NCBI GenBank assembly: GCA_964459305.1
Contig: CAYWNA010000131.1
Coordinates: 1 to 35,580, forward strand
From: CAYWNA01 sp964459305
GTDB taxonomy: Bacteria; Planctomycetota; Planctomycetia; Pirellulales; Pirellulaceae
DNA length: 35,580 bases
Direction of reading: 5' to 3'
Part shown: one piece after another, positions 23,073-31,951 of the stretch
How positions within the stretch are numbered: the first letter of the stretch is position 1
Layout: every line of letters begins with the position of its first letter
Position numbers and translations under genes: made by a program
Notes under the pieces: generated by a model
Seen by the model: only the letters and a program-made list of their open reading frames with translations
Told to the model about the DNA's origin: nothing
Databases searched by the model: none

Positions 23073-24704
23073 TCAATCTTCCGTCCAGATAGAGAACAGC
23101 TTGGCGTCTTGAATCCGAAATGCAAGTTGGACGGGACGGCCTCGAACGTCTTTCAACGAGGGGCCATTTGCCCATGAGATTCTGCTGTCCAGTGTATCGG
23201 TTGCGATCGGCCGACAGGCAGGTTCGGAAAAGCCTTCGATTTCCACTCCATCCAGGTCTTGGATGCCGACGCGGATTTCACCGCCACCGGCGTCGGCGTT
23301 AATGTGAAGATGGTCGCCCCGTAAGACAACCGGCTTGGTGATCATCCGGCCGCCAGCCGCGCCGCCGTCGAGCGAGACAAATCCGTCCGTTCGTAGCCGG
23401 GCCAGGCACAATGCCTGATTCGGTCCGGTACCGGTGTAGGCGTCGTTCAGTCCCGTCTTGCCGCCGTAATAGACCCACAACTGGCCGTCTCGCTCGATGG
23501 GTGGATTGGCGAAGATTTTGAAGACTTGGTAGCGCCAGGTCTCTTTCGAGGCATCGGCAAAGAAGAGCTCGCGCTGGGGGCGACTCCAATGTCGGCCGTC
23601 GCGACTGACCATGAGTTCCCAATTGATTTTGACGGGCAAGCCCTTGCGAATACGACGCATCTCACAGAACCCGACGTACTGCGTCCCGTAGTTGAACCCG
23701 TAGGCCGCTTCGGCCTCGTCGCCTGGATGGTCCCGCTGGTCAGCGTGCATGATCCAGGTCGGGGTGATCGTCCAGTGCACGCAATCGCGGCTCCAAGCAT
23801 AACGTTGTGCCCGTTTGTTCTCATGACTCGACTTCGCCGCGCCGACGTAGATTTTCTTCTCCGTATCCCACCAAAACATGCTGCGGTCGCTGGCTCGCAA
23901 AACGTGCTCGCCGCCGTTCATCGGTGTCCAGTGAATCCCATCCGCGGAAGACCATGCGTAATGGGCCGCCCGATCAACGCCGAATTCGAAGTCCTCTCCC
24001 CATTGCTTCCTGATGAGGTCTTCCTTGTAGGGCCAGCGCCCGATGAAACTGATCATCTTCCAGGGATGCTTTTTGTCGTGCGGTGTGTGCATCACCGACG
24101 TGCTGTCGAAGTGGCTGCCGGGACACTTTAGCACGATATTGTTGTCTTTGGAGCCGCGGAACTCGTGCAAACCAAGATTCGGCTTGTGCCAATGAATGCC
24201 GTCTTCAGATTCCGCGTAGCAGATGAACGCCGCTTCGTCGAGCGGCATGTGATGCTCCTTCCGATAACCACGAAAGCCCGGTCGCGAATCATAGATATTC
24301 AGTGCCAGATACCAGCAGCGAAACATCCGCTCCGCTGGCGAGTAGAGCACTGATCCAAACGGAATCCTCCGGTGCTCCCACGGGTGTTCGGGGAGCATCA
24401 CGGGATTCTTCTCGTAGTCCACCGGATGATGAAGCGTGCGATCTAAGCCGTCACTCTCCGCGACGATGAAGTCGTCCAGAAAGAGCTGCTTCTGGCCTGG
24501 CACAAAGTCGATCGGTTTCGTTGTTTCATTCGCCCTCGCGCTTCCTGCGAAACAAGTCTGAGCGAACGTGGGCAGCACAACAACAAGAGATATGACAGAA
24601 AGATGGATGACAGAAACATGAGGAGAGAGACGTCGTGAGCGGACATGGTTCGTTTGCACGAGATGGAGTACCCTTATGCGGTTCACTTTCCGTAGCCTCG
24701 TCAT
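23073..24704 (-). CDS. Secreted GH32/GH43-like five-bladed propeller protein
   Basis: About 543 residues; the start is uncertain because ATG 24704 has no clear ribosome-binding site. A hydrophobic stretch ('VIHLSVISLVVVLPTFAQT', about 33-51) acts as signal peptide. 'FVPGQKQLFLDDFIVAESDG' begins the propeller, followed by 'ICYAESEDGIHWHKPNLGLH' and 'EFRGSKDNNIVL', the signature shared with the genes at 20191-21738 and 30389-31867. Further blades carry 'AWSSADGIHW', 'AWSRDCVHW' and 'MVSRDGRHW'. The C-terminal sandwich ends 'PVQLAFRIQDAKLFSIWTED'. It starts 12 bp after the hydrolase gene. Probably a glycoside hydrolase or glycan-binding propeller; substrate not assignable. Confidence 0.82.
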   Translation of the reverse strand: MTRLRKVNRIRVLHLVQTNHVRSRRLSPHVSVIHLSVISLVVVLPTFAQTCFAGSARANETTKPIDFVPGQKQLFLDDFIVAESDGLDRTLHHPVDYEKNPVMLPEHPWEHRRIPFGSVLYSPAERMFRCWYLALNIYDSRPGFRGYRKEHHMPLDEAAFICYAESEDGIHWHKPNLGLHEFRGSKDNNIVLKCPGSHFDSTSVMHTPHDKKHPWKMISFIGRWPYKEDLIRKQWGEDFEFGVDRAAHYAWSSADGIHWTPMNGGEHVLRASDRSMFWWDTEKKIYVGAAKSSHENKRAQRYAWSRDCVHWTITPTWIMHADQRDHPGDEAEAAYGFNYGTQYVGFCEMRRIRKGLPVKINWELMVSRDGRHWSRPQRELFFADASKETWRYQVFKIFANPPIERDGQLWVYYGGKTGLNDAYTGTGPNQALCLARLRTDGFVSLDGGAAGGRMITKPVVLRGDHLHINADAGGGEIRVGIQDLDGVEIEGFSEPACRPIATDTLDSRISWANGPSLKDVRGRPVQLAFRIQDAKLFSIWTED

Positions 24705-24716
24705 GATCTGAGTGGA

Positions 24717-25673
24717 TCAGGGACTTCGGGGATTTGGCGTCTGCCTTCGCAATGCCGTGGTCAACTCGTGCAGATCAAAGATGTAGCCAAACATGGTGCT
24801 CGTCTTCCAGTATGCGTATTGCAGGTTTTTTTCACCTACCGCCGACTCGCGGTTCTCGATGGCTACGCATCCGCCACGCACGGCCGAACACAGATAGCCT
24901 TTCCGGTTCATGTCACACATGCCGCCTGGCGAGAACCACAGGCACCAGTTCAGGGCCCACCCGCAGTAGATGATGTGGTCCACATCCCGGTTTTTCAGCA
25001 GACGATGAAGCTGCCAAGCATTCGCCGCGCAGATATCTCCTTCCCGAGGCTGCAGAATGTCGTAGCGGTCCGAGCCCAGGACCCGTGGGGCCTCTATCTC
25101 AATCGATGCCTGTTTGTTGCGCGGCAGGTCGAACACATCCCTCGTGTGTTGATCCCAGCGTTTCCCGTCCCGTGTGATCCTATCGGGATCGGGCGGAGGA
25201 GGGTCGCCGGCCTCCTTCAGCGATTTCTCCCACACGGGGCCTTTGCGGGGCGCCCCGGCGATGTGGACGACAAGCAATCCGGCCTCGCGCGCCCCTTTTA
25301 CCAGACGCGGCATGCGAAACGTCACCACGTCCATCGCCCTCGGCACCCATTCGACCGTGCCCAGCGAGTTGGGATTCTGGCAGTCCGGTCCCCATTCAGT
25401 CGCGGGCGTCAGGCCCGTGCTCGGGAAGTGCATCAGAGCGAGGCAGCAGCGATCCAAGTCCAGCTCGCGCTCTTCAGCTTCCCAGCCTCGAAAGCCAACC
25501 GCCGCCTCGTGCCAGCGCGAGAAGTCGGCCGGGTGGTGCCGGTAGATGTGCCATGGCAAACGGATAACGCGCCGCGGCGGTTCGGAGTCATCGGCGTTGG
25601 CCGTGCCAGTTGCGCAAACCAACAGCAGAATCAACGGGCGAAGGACACCGGACGTGAGAGTATATTGGGTCAT
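24717..25673 (-). CDS. Exported isochorismatase-like cysteine hydrolase
   Basis: A 318-residue protein starting at ATG 25673, three bases after the heparinase stop codon, so translation is probably coupled. Residues 1-27 are a signal peptide. The fold is recognisable from 'LDLDRCCLALMH' (strand 1), 'AGLLVVHIAGAPRKGPVWEK' and 'VDHIIYCGWALNWCLWFSPG', where C244 occupies the nucleophile position of isochorismatase-type hydrolases. The usual aspartate of the first strand is not evident, so catalysis may differ. Isochorismatase-family enzymes hydrolyse ethers, amides or related bonds and are normally cytoplasmic; export here is unusual. Its place between lyase and propeller genes suggests a role in processing a glycan substituent, which is an inference. 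Confidence 0.75.
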   Translation of the reverse strand: MTQYTLTSGVLRPLILLLVCATGTANADDSEPPRRVIRLPWHIYRHHPADFSRWHEAAVGFRGWEAEERELDLDRCCLALMHFPSTGLTPATEWGPDCQNPNSLGTVEWVPRAMDVVTFRMPRLVKGAREAGLLVVHIAGAPRKGPVWEKSLKEAGDPPPPDPDRITRDGKRWDQHTRDVFDLPRNKQASIEIEAPRVLGSDRYDILQPREGDICAANAWQLHRLLKNRDVDHIIYCGWALNWCLWFSPGGMCDMNRKGYLCSAVRGGCVAIENRESAVGEKNLQYAYWKTSTMFGYIFDLHELTTALRRQTPNPRSP

Positions 25674-25676
25674 TTG

Positions 25677-28598
25677 TCACCAGCCTTTCTCGATGTATTC
25701 CTGAATGCCTTCCAGTTCCACGCGCACGTCGTCGACCGCCACGGAGCGGGCCTTGCACAGCGAGATTCTCTTCAGCTTCCCGGTCTTGTCCTTCCGCACC
25801 ACGCACAGTTCACCGTCAAGCTGCAGTTTCCATTCCGGTTGCACCAGTGTGGAGCCCTCTTTGGAGACGGCTGGTTCGAGCCCTAACGGATTCTCCACAT
25901 CGGCGGCAATCAACAAGTCGCGACTCCCGTCACGAAACACGATTTCGACTGCCACGTTCGGATCGGCATACTGGGCGCCGTCAGAATCCTGCAACGATAG
26001 CCGCCGGATGGACGCGATGCGGGATTTGTCTTCGTACGGCTCGATGACGGACACAAAGGTCGAAACTAGTGGGGCCTTTTCCGACCGGCAACGCACCATG
26101 ATCCGGGGTATCCATGTTTCGACACTTGTGTTGTACTGCCCGGCGGTGACCCACCCCTCGGCGATTGAAGCCCGTGCGTCCGTTGTCAGGTCGGTGTAAC
26201 GGAGTCCGACCTTGGCATCTTTGGGAAGGATTTCGTAACGATCTTCGATCTCCCAGCCCACGCGCCAGCCGGGCGACGGATTGGGATCGCTTCGGAAGTT
26301 GCGCATCTGGGTGCCGTGGCCGAAGGGCTCGGCGTCGCCAAGCTGTAGTCCATCCGTGCGGATCGTGCCGAAGTGACTGTGCATGAACTTGGCGTGGTCC
26401 TTGCCGCCGACGACGCGAAAGATGTCGACCAGATAGAAATCGCGGCCGGACATATCGATCGTAGCCACGGTCCGCTCATACTGCCGGCCGCCTATCAAAG
26501 CCGGAGCCGAGGCGCGGATGCACTGAAAATGCTCGCCATCGGCCCACAGTGTCGTCTTGCCGGCTCCAGCCGCCAGGTTCTTGCCGTCCACAACGACCGT
26601 GTTGTGCGACGCCGTCATCTTGTACCAGTTGGCCTTGGCAGAGCCCCATCCGCCGAACTGTACCGGCGGATACCCGCAGTCGGGCATCAGATCGAGTCCC
26701 TTGGCGAACAGGCCGAGGTTCATGCCGTCCGAATGGCTATGTCCGCCGCCGGAATCGTAGTCGAGCCAAGCGGCACGCGAATCAGGCCCTTCGCCGGAAC
26801 GCAAGATGGCGAGGTGCCACTGCTGCTTGTTCACGCTCTTGAGCTTCGGGCGCTCACCCTCCTTGGCAATCACTCCGGCCACGCCGCGACGGATGCCCTC
26901 CGGGTCGTCGGCGAAAAGGTCGTACGGCAGTCCTTCGGTAGATTTCTCGTTGGCGATGTAGAGGGCCTGCGCGAAGGCGGGATCGCCGGTGAGCCGGTGC
27001 AGACGCCACATCAAGGTGAACATGGACGGTGAGAGTGTGGCGTCTTTGTGGCTGTAGCCGCTCTTTCGGTCTGGACGCAAGAATCGGACACCTTGGTACT
27101 GATCGATCTTGCGGGCGAACCAACCCGTGTCCCCAGACAGAGGATAGTAGCTGGTAAAACACCAGGTGTCGATGTGGAACCGGTACATGTCATGGAGCCG
27201 AGGCTGGCGTTTGTACACCTCGTCGAGGAACCCGGGAATCGCCCGGTCCCACTCGCCCAGGAACAGGCCGATGCTCTGGAGGCCGAACGCCGAGTAGTTG
27301 GCCAGGCCCTTTTCGCCCGTCACCCCATCCACGGCGGTTGCTCGCTTGAGGAAACCGTCGATGATGGAAAGCACCTCGTCGCGTTTGCGGGGCCACCGGA
27401 GGATGGCTTTCATGATGGCGATGGCGATGGGCGTGCGCGGGTAGTTCGACGATATCTTGGCCGTGTTCGCCAGGGCGTCACGCAGGATGCGGGCTTCGAT
27501 GTTGGCACGGATATCCTGAATGCTGTTCTTGGGGTTCGTCGGCGCGAACTTCTCAGCTTTCGCCTGGAGGAACTCTACCAACGCTTGATCGCCCTCGATG
27601 CCTTCGAAGATTTGGTCATAGGCCAGGGCCAACTCGCGGGTCTCCTCGCACGCATCGTGCCACACCGACACATAGCCGGCGCCGCGTACGCGCTCGTAGA
27701 GCAAAGCCTGTTTCTTGAAGTCGAATGTGGGATAAAGGTCGGCCACGCGGTCGAGCATCACGGCCGCCTTGTGAGCATAACGTTTGTCGCCGGTGACCAC
27801 GTGGGCTGCCGCGAGCTTCTTGATGCCTCCCAACACAGCCTGCTTCCACTGTCCGTACACCAGGTACGCTCCGATGAAGCGCCAGCGCTTATCGCCGCCC
27901 ACGTAACCCTCCCCGTCGTCCACGCCGAACTTGTGCAACGGGTCATTCGGGTCGGGATGCTCGTTGTTGAACAACAGCGACCGGTCGGCCCGTTCCGGGG
28001 CGAAGACGCCGTGCTGGTCCAGTCCGGAGCAGTAGAACTTGTGGAAGTCGTTCTTGGGGAAAATCTCCTGGCAGTGTGGGCAGCGCGTCCTCCAAGGACG
28101 CTCCATGGCGTCCATTTCCCAGTTGTACATCGGGACCGACTTCTCGCACGAGGGGCAGTGCCCATCAGACCAAACCATCCACGAGCGAGTGATCGTCGGC
28201 CCGAACATCAGACTCCACAGTTCCTCGTCAGACAGCTCCATCCACGGCTCCGCCTGCTGGACGACGCTGTCCCTGATCTGCCTGGCCCAGTCGTATTGGC
28301 CGACGTTTCTCCGGGCGTTTTCGATCAGCCGCGCGGGATAGAAGACGCTCCGCTGCTTCAGTTCAGTCTCTGCGGCCTGAGAGCAAGGTGCGATGAGCAC
28401 GGCAAGCAGACACGCGAAAGCAATGACGACGTGGACAGACCCGCTGAAGATCACTGCCGTAGCAATGCCGGCTTTCACTCGATGTGGCCGAACTCGCCAG
28501 AGTTTGGTTTTACCGATGTCAAGCGACCAAAGTCTGGCGACTTCAGCTACCAAGAAGTCAGGATGTATTTCGGCGCCGATCCTCACGTGCCAAGACAT
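25677..28598 (-). CDS. Heparinase II/III-family polysaccharide lyase-like protein
   Basis: A 973-residue protein. ATG 28598 is chosen because GGGAG lies 6 bp upstream; two earlier in-frame starts lack such spacing. The first 40 codons are read through a palindromic repeat (28492-28542) before the hydrophobic segment ('VHVVIAFACLLAVLIAPCSQ'), giving an unusually long n-region. Residues 145-180 hold two CxxC pairs (C148/C151, C173/C176: 'DGHCPSCEKSVPMYNW', 'TRCPHCQEIFPKND'), zinc-ribbon-like. An alpha-helical barrel follows, with 'NYSAFGLQSIGLFLGEW' and 'TSYYPLSGDTG'. The C-terminal beta domain has 'SGGGHSHSDGMNLGLFAKG' (about 615-633) and 'ASHNTVVVDGKNL', as in heparinase II/III and alginate-lyase relatives. 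Probably cleaves a uronic-acid polysaccharide by elimination. Confidence 0.87.
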   Translation of the reverse strand: MSWHVRIGAEIHPDFLVAEVARLWSLDIGKTKLWRVRPHRVKAGIATAVIFSGSVHVVIAFACLLAVLIAPCSQAAETELKQRSVFYPARLIENARRNVGQYDWARQIRDSVVQQAEPWMELSDEELWSLMFGPTITRSWMVWSDGHCPSCEKSVPMYNWEMDAMERPWRTRCPHCQEIFPKNDFHKFYCSGLDQHGVFAPERADRSLLFNNEHPDPNDPLHKFGVDDGEGYVGGDKRWRFIGAYLVYGQWKQAVLGGIKKLAAAHVVTGDKRYAHKAAVMLDRVADLYPTFDFKKQALLYERVRGAGYVSVWHDACEETRELALAYDQIFEGIEGDQALVEFLQAKAEKFAPTNPKNSIQDIRANIEARILRDALANTAKISSNYPRTPIAIAIMKAILRWPRKRDEVLSIIDGFLKRATAVDGVTGEKGLANYSAFGLQSIGLFLGEWDRAIPGFLDEVYKRQPRLHDMYRFHIDTWCFTSYYPLSGDTGWFARKIDQYQGVRFLRPDRKSGYSHKDATLSPSMFTLMWRLHRLTGDPAFAQALYIANEKSTEGLPYDLFADDPEGIRRGVAGVIAKEGERPKLKSVNKQQWHLAILRSGEGPDSRAAWLDYDSGGGHSHSDGMNLGLFAKGLDLMPDCGYPPVQFGGWGSAKANWYKMTASHNTVVVDGKNLAAGAGKTTLWADGEHFQCIRASAPALIGGRQYERTVATIDMSGRDFYLVDIFRVVGGKDHAKFMHSHFGTIRTDGLQLGDAEPFGHGTQMRNFRSDPNPSPGWRVGWEIEDRYEILPKDAKVGLRYTDLTTDARASIAEGWVTAGQYNTSVETWIPRIMVRCRSEKAPLVSTFVSVIEPYEDKSRIASIRRLSLQDSDGAQYADPNVAVEIVFRDGSRDLLIAADVENPLGLEPAVSKEGSTLVQPEWKLQLDGELCVVRKDKTGKLKRISLCKARSVAVDDVRVELEGIQEYIEKGW
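28492..28542. repeat. Inverted repeat CGCCAGAGTTTGG/CCAAAGTCTGGCG read through by a lyase gene
   Basis: Arms 28492-28507 and 28527-28542 are reverse complements at 14 of 16 positions around a 19-nt loop. On the minus strand they are translated as 'EVARLWSLDIGKTKLWRVRP' at the N-terminus of the heparinase-family protein. The sequence resembles a dispersed repeat I associate with planctomycete genomes. Confidence 0.75.
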
Positions 28599-28649
28599 GT
28601 TCATCTCCCTGGTCATAGGTCGCGAATGCTGCCCCGCTCGCAGTTGTTG

Positions 28650-29984
28650 TCACTGTGTGGAAGCCTCGGCACGCTGCATGGCTGCGGCCAGCTTTGGGGT
28701 GTCGAGCGTTCGCGTGATCCGGTAAATCCCCGTCGGTGTGCGGTACGTTCCGCAATAGACGAAGATGTGCTGTACGCCGTTCTCGACATCCATGACCGCG
28801 CCGCCGGGATGGGCCGCATCCACGTCGTCGGGTGTGATGTTCAGCATGCCCGATCGCAAACGCAGAAGCGTTCCCTCGAACCGCCATCGCTCGGCTTTCC
28901 CAGCGCTCAATTCATCGGGCGCTATCGACCACAGATTTACGGTCTGCTGGTTCTGCTCGTCGCGTTCCTCGCCCGGTCCGCCTCCACTGCGGTTGGTGAC
29001 CACGGCTTCGTATCGCCCGGTGATTGGGTTGAAGTCAACGTCCGTCGTATCGGGCCACCGGAAACTCGATATGTTCGTCAATGCCTGATGCTCAAGCGGA
29101 AACCAGCCGGTGTTGGAGACCATCATCACGGGCCGGTGGGTTTCCCGGATCTTCTGATGCGATCGCATCGGCAGGTAGTGGTTGCGTGAAAGGAAGATCA
29201 GGCGGCCATCGTGGAAGATCGCCGTCGGTTCGACCGGATGGACTTCCCCGTCTCCCCGCAATCGGTGCCGTTCGTGTTTCCAGGTCACTCCATCATCCCT
29301 GGAAAAGAACACGTCGACAGCGGGCTCCTTACTCACGTGCACCGGAACGACCAGACCCTTTTCAGGATGGACGAACATCCTCGGCCCCAAGCCGTAGTTG
29401 CCTCCCTGCGGATCGCCTCCGCCCGTCTGTTTCTTTGTCAGCGCTTCGCGCATCAGTTGCCAGGTCTGTCCTTCGTCGTCGGAACGATAGAGCCCTTCAT
29501 GGCACAGCACGAATACCTTTCTGTTCATGGTTCCGATGCAGATCATGTGAGTGATCGCCATCGGCTGGCTCGTCACGCCGAACTGTTTCAGGTCGATCGG
29601 GTCCGACCAGGTTTTCCCACCGTCCTCCGAGCGAATGACGATCGCAGGCCGGCTGTGCTGGTCGTTCCGCGGGTGGCCGTGATGGTGCACAATTCGGTTG
29701 TGGGCGCAAATCAGCGTCTTGCCGACCTTCACGGCCACCGGCCAACCGAGCACGCGGTTCTGTCCGGCCAGATACCGACCACGCGGCAGGGCTACCGGGC
29801 GGATATCCATCACGCCGGCCTCTTCCAGCTCGATTAGCCGGTCGCGTTCGCCGGTGCGGAGGATGAGCGACTCCGCGACAAGTGAATCCGCGTCGATCCA
29901 GTTGTCTTCGGCGCGCGCTGCACGTGAGCTAAGACAATACGCGAGACAGATGAAGAAAATTGCCGAGATCAGGCGCGGTTTCAT
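28650..29984 (-). CDS. Secreted sialidase-like protein with three Asp boxes
   Basis: A 444-residue protein. ATG 29984 is chosen because a strong AGGGAGGA site lies just upstream and the signal peptide (MKPRLISAIFFICLAYCLSS, RAARA) begins there. Three Asp boxes are visible: 'SEDGGKTW' (119-126), 'SDDEGQTW' (168-175) and 'SRDDGVTW' (228-235), the hallmark of the sialidase/BNR propeller (GH33-like, PF13088). True sialidase activity would need an arginine triad and Tyr/Glu pair that I cannot place with certainty. It is the first gene of the six-gene minus-strand array and faces a 404-bp divergent region likely to hold the promoter. It probably acts on or binds extracellular glycan. Confidence 0.87.
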   Translation of the reverse strand: MKPRLISAIFFICLAYCLSSRAARAEDNWIDADSLVAESLILRTGERDRLIELEEAGVMDIRPVALPRGRYLAGQNRVLGWPVAVKVGKTLICAHNRIVHHHGHPRNDQHSRPAIVIRSEDGGKTWSDPIDLKQFGVTSQPMAITHMICIGTMNRKVFVLCHEGLYRSDDEGQTWQLMREALTKKQTGGGDPQGGNYGLGPRMFVHPEKGLVVPVHVSKEPAVDVFFSRDDGVTWKHERHRLRGDGEVHPVEPTAIFHDGRLIFLSRNHYLPMRSHQKIRETHRPVMMVSNTGWFPLEHQALTNISSFRWPDTTDVDFNPITGRYEAVVTNRSGGGPGEERDEQNQQTVNLWSIAPDELSAGKAERWRFEGTLLRLRSGMLNITPDDVDAAHPGGAVMDVENGVQHIFVYCGTYRTPTGIYRITRTLDTPKLAAAMQRAEASTQ

Positions 29985-30388
29985 CGACGGTCCTCCCTGC
30001 GTTCTTTGGGCATTTCCGTACATGGTAAGATACATGCGGGCGGCAGTCCAATCTCCGGAACGGAAACGCACGGGAATAGCGTACGGGCTGGTGCGTTCAA
30101 ACCGCGATCAGCCGACAACTATCCCATCGCCAGCTTGACGGTCGACAACGGCCGGGATAGGCTCGGCATGTGAACCCAAACGTTGCGTATTCCCTTGGCG
30201 AGCGGCGGTCGTTAGCCCGCTGATTGAAGTGCCAACCTCACTCGATATGTCCATTGGAGGACTTCACCACCAGTGAATTCTGAAACGACGCATCGAACGT
30301 TTGATTTGGTCGAGAAATCAGGGGCCTGACGGCCCCCGCTCGCCGTCTTTTCTGCAACCAACGAGTGAACTCACTACGAAAGGGCCTG
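29985..30388. other. Divergent intergenic region with hairpins
   Basis: No gene is seen. The region separates the sialidase-first minus-strand array from the plus-strand propeller gene, so both promoters should be here, though I cannot assign -35/-10 boxes with confidence. It contains a perfect CTATCCC/GGGATAG inverted repeat (30119-30125 and 30154-30160) and a GGGGCC-TGAC-GGCCCC hairpin at 30322-30337. Confidence 0.5.
30322..30337. repeat. Hairpin GGGGCC-TGAC-GGCCCC in a gene leader
   Basis: A perfect 6-bp GC stem with a TGAC loop lies 52 bp upstream of the propeller gene start and is followed, after 10 bases, by TTTT. It resembles a dispersed planctomycete repeat and might also act as an RNA stem in the leader. 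Confidence 0.5.
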
Positions 30389-31867
30389 ATGATGAATAGA
30401 TGGTTTGTCGGCAAAGCAACGTTAGTTGGTATTCTCGTTACGGCGGCATTTGTCGCGGCGGCCGAGTCGGATGCGGTTCTGGAGATCGGCTCGCGCCGGG
30501 AACTGTTCGTGGACGACTATTTGATCGACCAGATCAGCGGTGCCCGACAGGTGCTGCACCGGCCCACCGAGCGCGAAGCGGCTATCGTCCACGATGAGCC
30601 TTGGGAAGGCAACGCATCGCTCTACCATACGGTCTTCCAAGACGGAGACCTATACCGAATGTACTATCGCGGTTCGCATCTGATCGTGGGCGAGACCAGC
30701 TTGGGCAAGTCGCACGAGTTCATCTGCTACGCCGAGAGCAAGGACGGCATCCACTGGATCAAGCCGAAACTGGGCCTGGTGGAATTCAAGGGTTCGAAGG
30801 ACAACAACATCATCCTCACCGGGCCGGTCGTCCACAACTTCGCACCCGTCAAGGACGCCAACCCAGCCTGCAAGCCGGACGAGCGTTACAAGGGATTGGG
30901 CGGCATCAGCGGCGGACTCCGGGCGTACAAGTCGGCCGACGGCATCCATTGGTCACCCATGAGCGCGGAACCGGTGATCACCAAAGGCGCCTTCGATTCG
31001 CAGAACCTTGCGTTCTGGGATGAGCTTCGGGGCGAATATCGCGAATACCACCGGGCGTTTCGCGATGGCCGGGACATCATGACGTGCACTTCCGACGACT
31101 TCATTCATTGGACCGAGCCGGAGTGGATCGAATACGAACCGGGCCGGTTGACGCAGCTTTACACCAGCCAGATCACCCCATATCATCGAGCACCGCACAT
31201 CTTTGTGGGCTTCCCCGCCCGCTACATCGCCGACCGCGCGCTGCTCGGCCCGCTCAACGAGCGAATCGCACGCATCAGCAAACGGTTCGGTACCGACTAT
31301 ACCGACACGGGGCTGATCACCAGCCGCGACGGCAACCGCTTCCACGTCTGGGCCGAGGCGTTCATCCGCCCGGGCATTCAGACAGGAAACCGCTGGGTCT
31401 ATGGCAGCAAGTATACGGCTTGGGGCGTCGTCGAGACCAGCTCGGACATCGCCGGCGCGCCCAATGAGCTTTCCTTCTACACGTCCGACGAAGGCTACTG
31501 GCGCAACCATGTGGTGATGCGCCGTTACACGTTGCGCATCGACGGGTTCGTGTCCATTCGCGCTCCTCTTACCGGCGGCCAGGTGACGACCAAGCCACTG
31601 GTATTCCAGGGGAACCGGCTCATGATGAACTTCTCCACCTCGGCGGCTGGCAGCGTCCGAGTGGAAATCCAGGACAAGTCGGGCAAAGCGATCGAAGGCT
31701 TCGCCCTGGCCGATTGCCCCGAGCTCTACGGCGACGCCATCCAGCGCGAGGTGCAATGGAAGAACGGACCCGACATCGCCCGCCTAGCCGGCAAACCGGT
31801 GCGCCTACGATTTGTGCTCAAAGACGCCGACCTGTATGCCTTTCGTTTCGATTCCAGCGGTTCGTGA
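30389..31867 (+). CDS. Secreted GH32/GH43-like five-bladed propeller protein
   Basis: A 492-residue protein from ATG 30389 (or ATG 30392), with GAAAGGG just upstream; the in-frame GTG at 30365 lacks a site. The signal peptide is 'MMNRWFVGKATLVGILVTAA' ending near 'AAA'. 'EIGSRRELFVDDYLIDQISG' starts the propeller, followed by 'PWEGNASLYHTVFQDGDLYR', 'ICYAESKDGIHWIKPKLGL' and 'EFKGSKDNNIILTGP', the block shared with the genes at 20191 and 23073. A C-terminal beta-sandwich ends 'RLRFVLKDADLYAFRF'. It lies next to, but opposite, the six-gene array and converges on the DUF4838 gene with an 84-bp gap. Probably an extracellular glycan-active propeller; substrate unknown. Confidence 0.83.
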   Translation: MMNRWFVGKATLVGILVTAAFVAAAESDAVLEIGSRRELFVDDYLIDQISGARQVLHRPTEREAAIVHDEPWEGNASLYHTVFQDGDLYRMYYRGSHLIVGETSLGKSHEFICYAESKDGIHWIKPKLGLVEFKGSKDNNIILTGPVVHNFAPVKDANPACKPDERYKGLGGISGGLRAYKSADGIHWSPMSAEPVITKGAFDSQNLAFWDELRGEYREYHRAFRDGRDIMTCTSDDFIHWTEPEWIEYEPGRLTQLYTSQITPYHRAPHIFVGFPARYIADRALLGPLNERIARISKRFGTDYTDTGLITSRDGNRFHVWAEAFIRPGIQTGNRWVYGSKYTAWGVVETSSDIAGAPNELSFYTSDEGYWRNHVVMRRYTLRIDGFVSIRAPLTGGQVTTKPLVFQGNRLMMNFSTSAAGSVRVEIQDKSGKAIEGFALADCPELYGDAIQREVQWKNGPDIARLAGKPVRLRFVLKDADLYAFRFDSSGS

Positions 31868-31951
31868 CGAGAAACGGATTTCCTTTTGGCTGCCAGCAAT
31901 CCACGGCTCGTCCTGATCCTCGAACGTTTGGTACAGCCGCTTACCGGGTGA

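Noticed and set aside
27048..29189. 713-codon plus-strand open frame
   Set aside because: It is antisense to the heparinase-family gene and part of the sialidase-like gene, both well supported. The translation is low-complexity and without recognisable domains.
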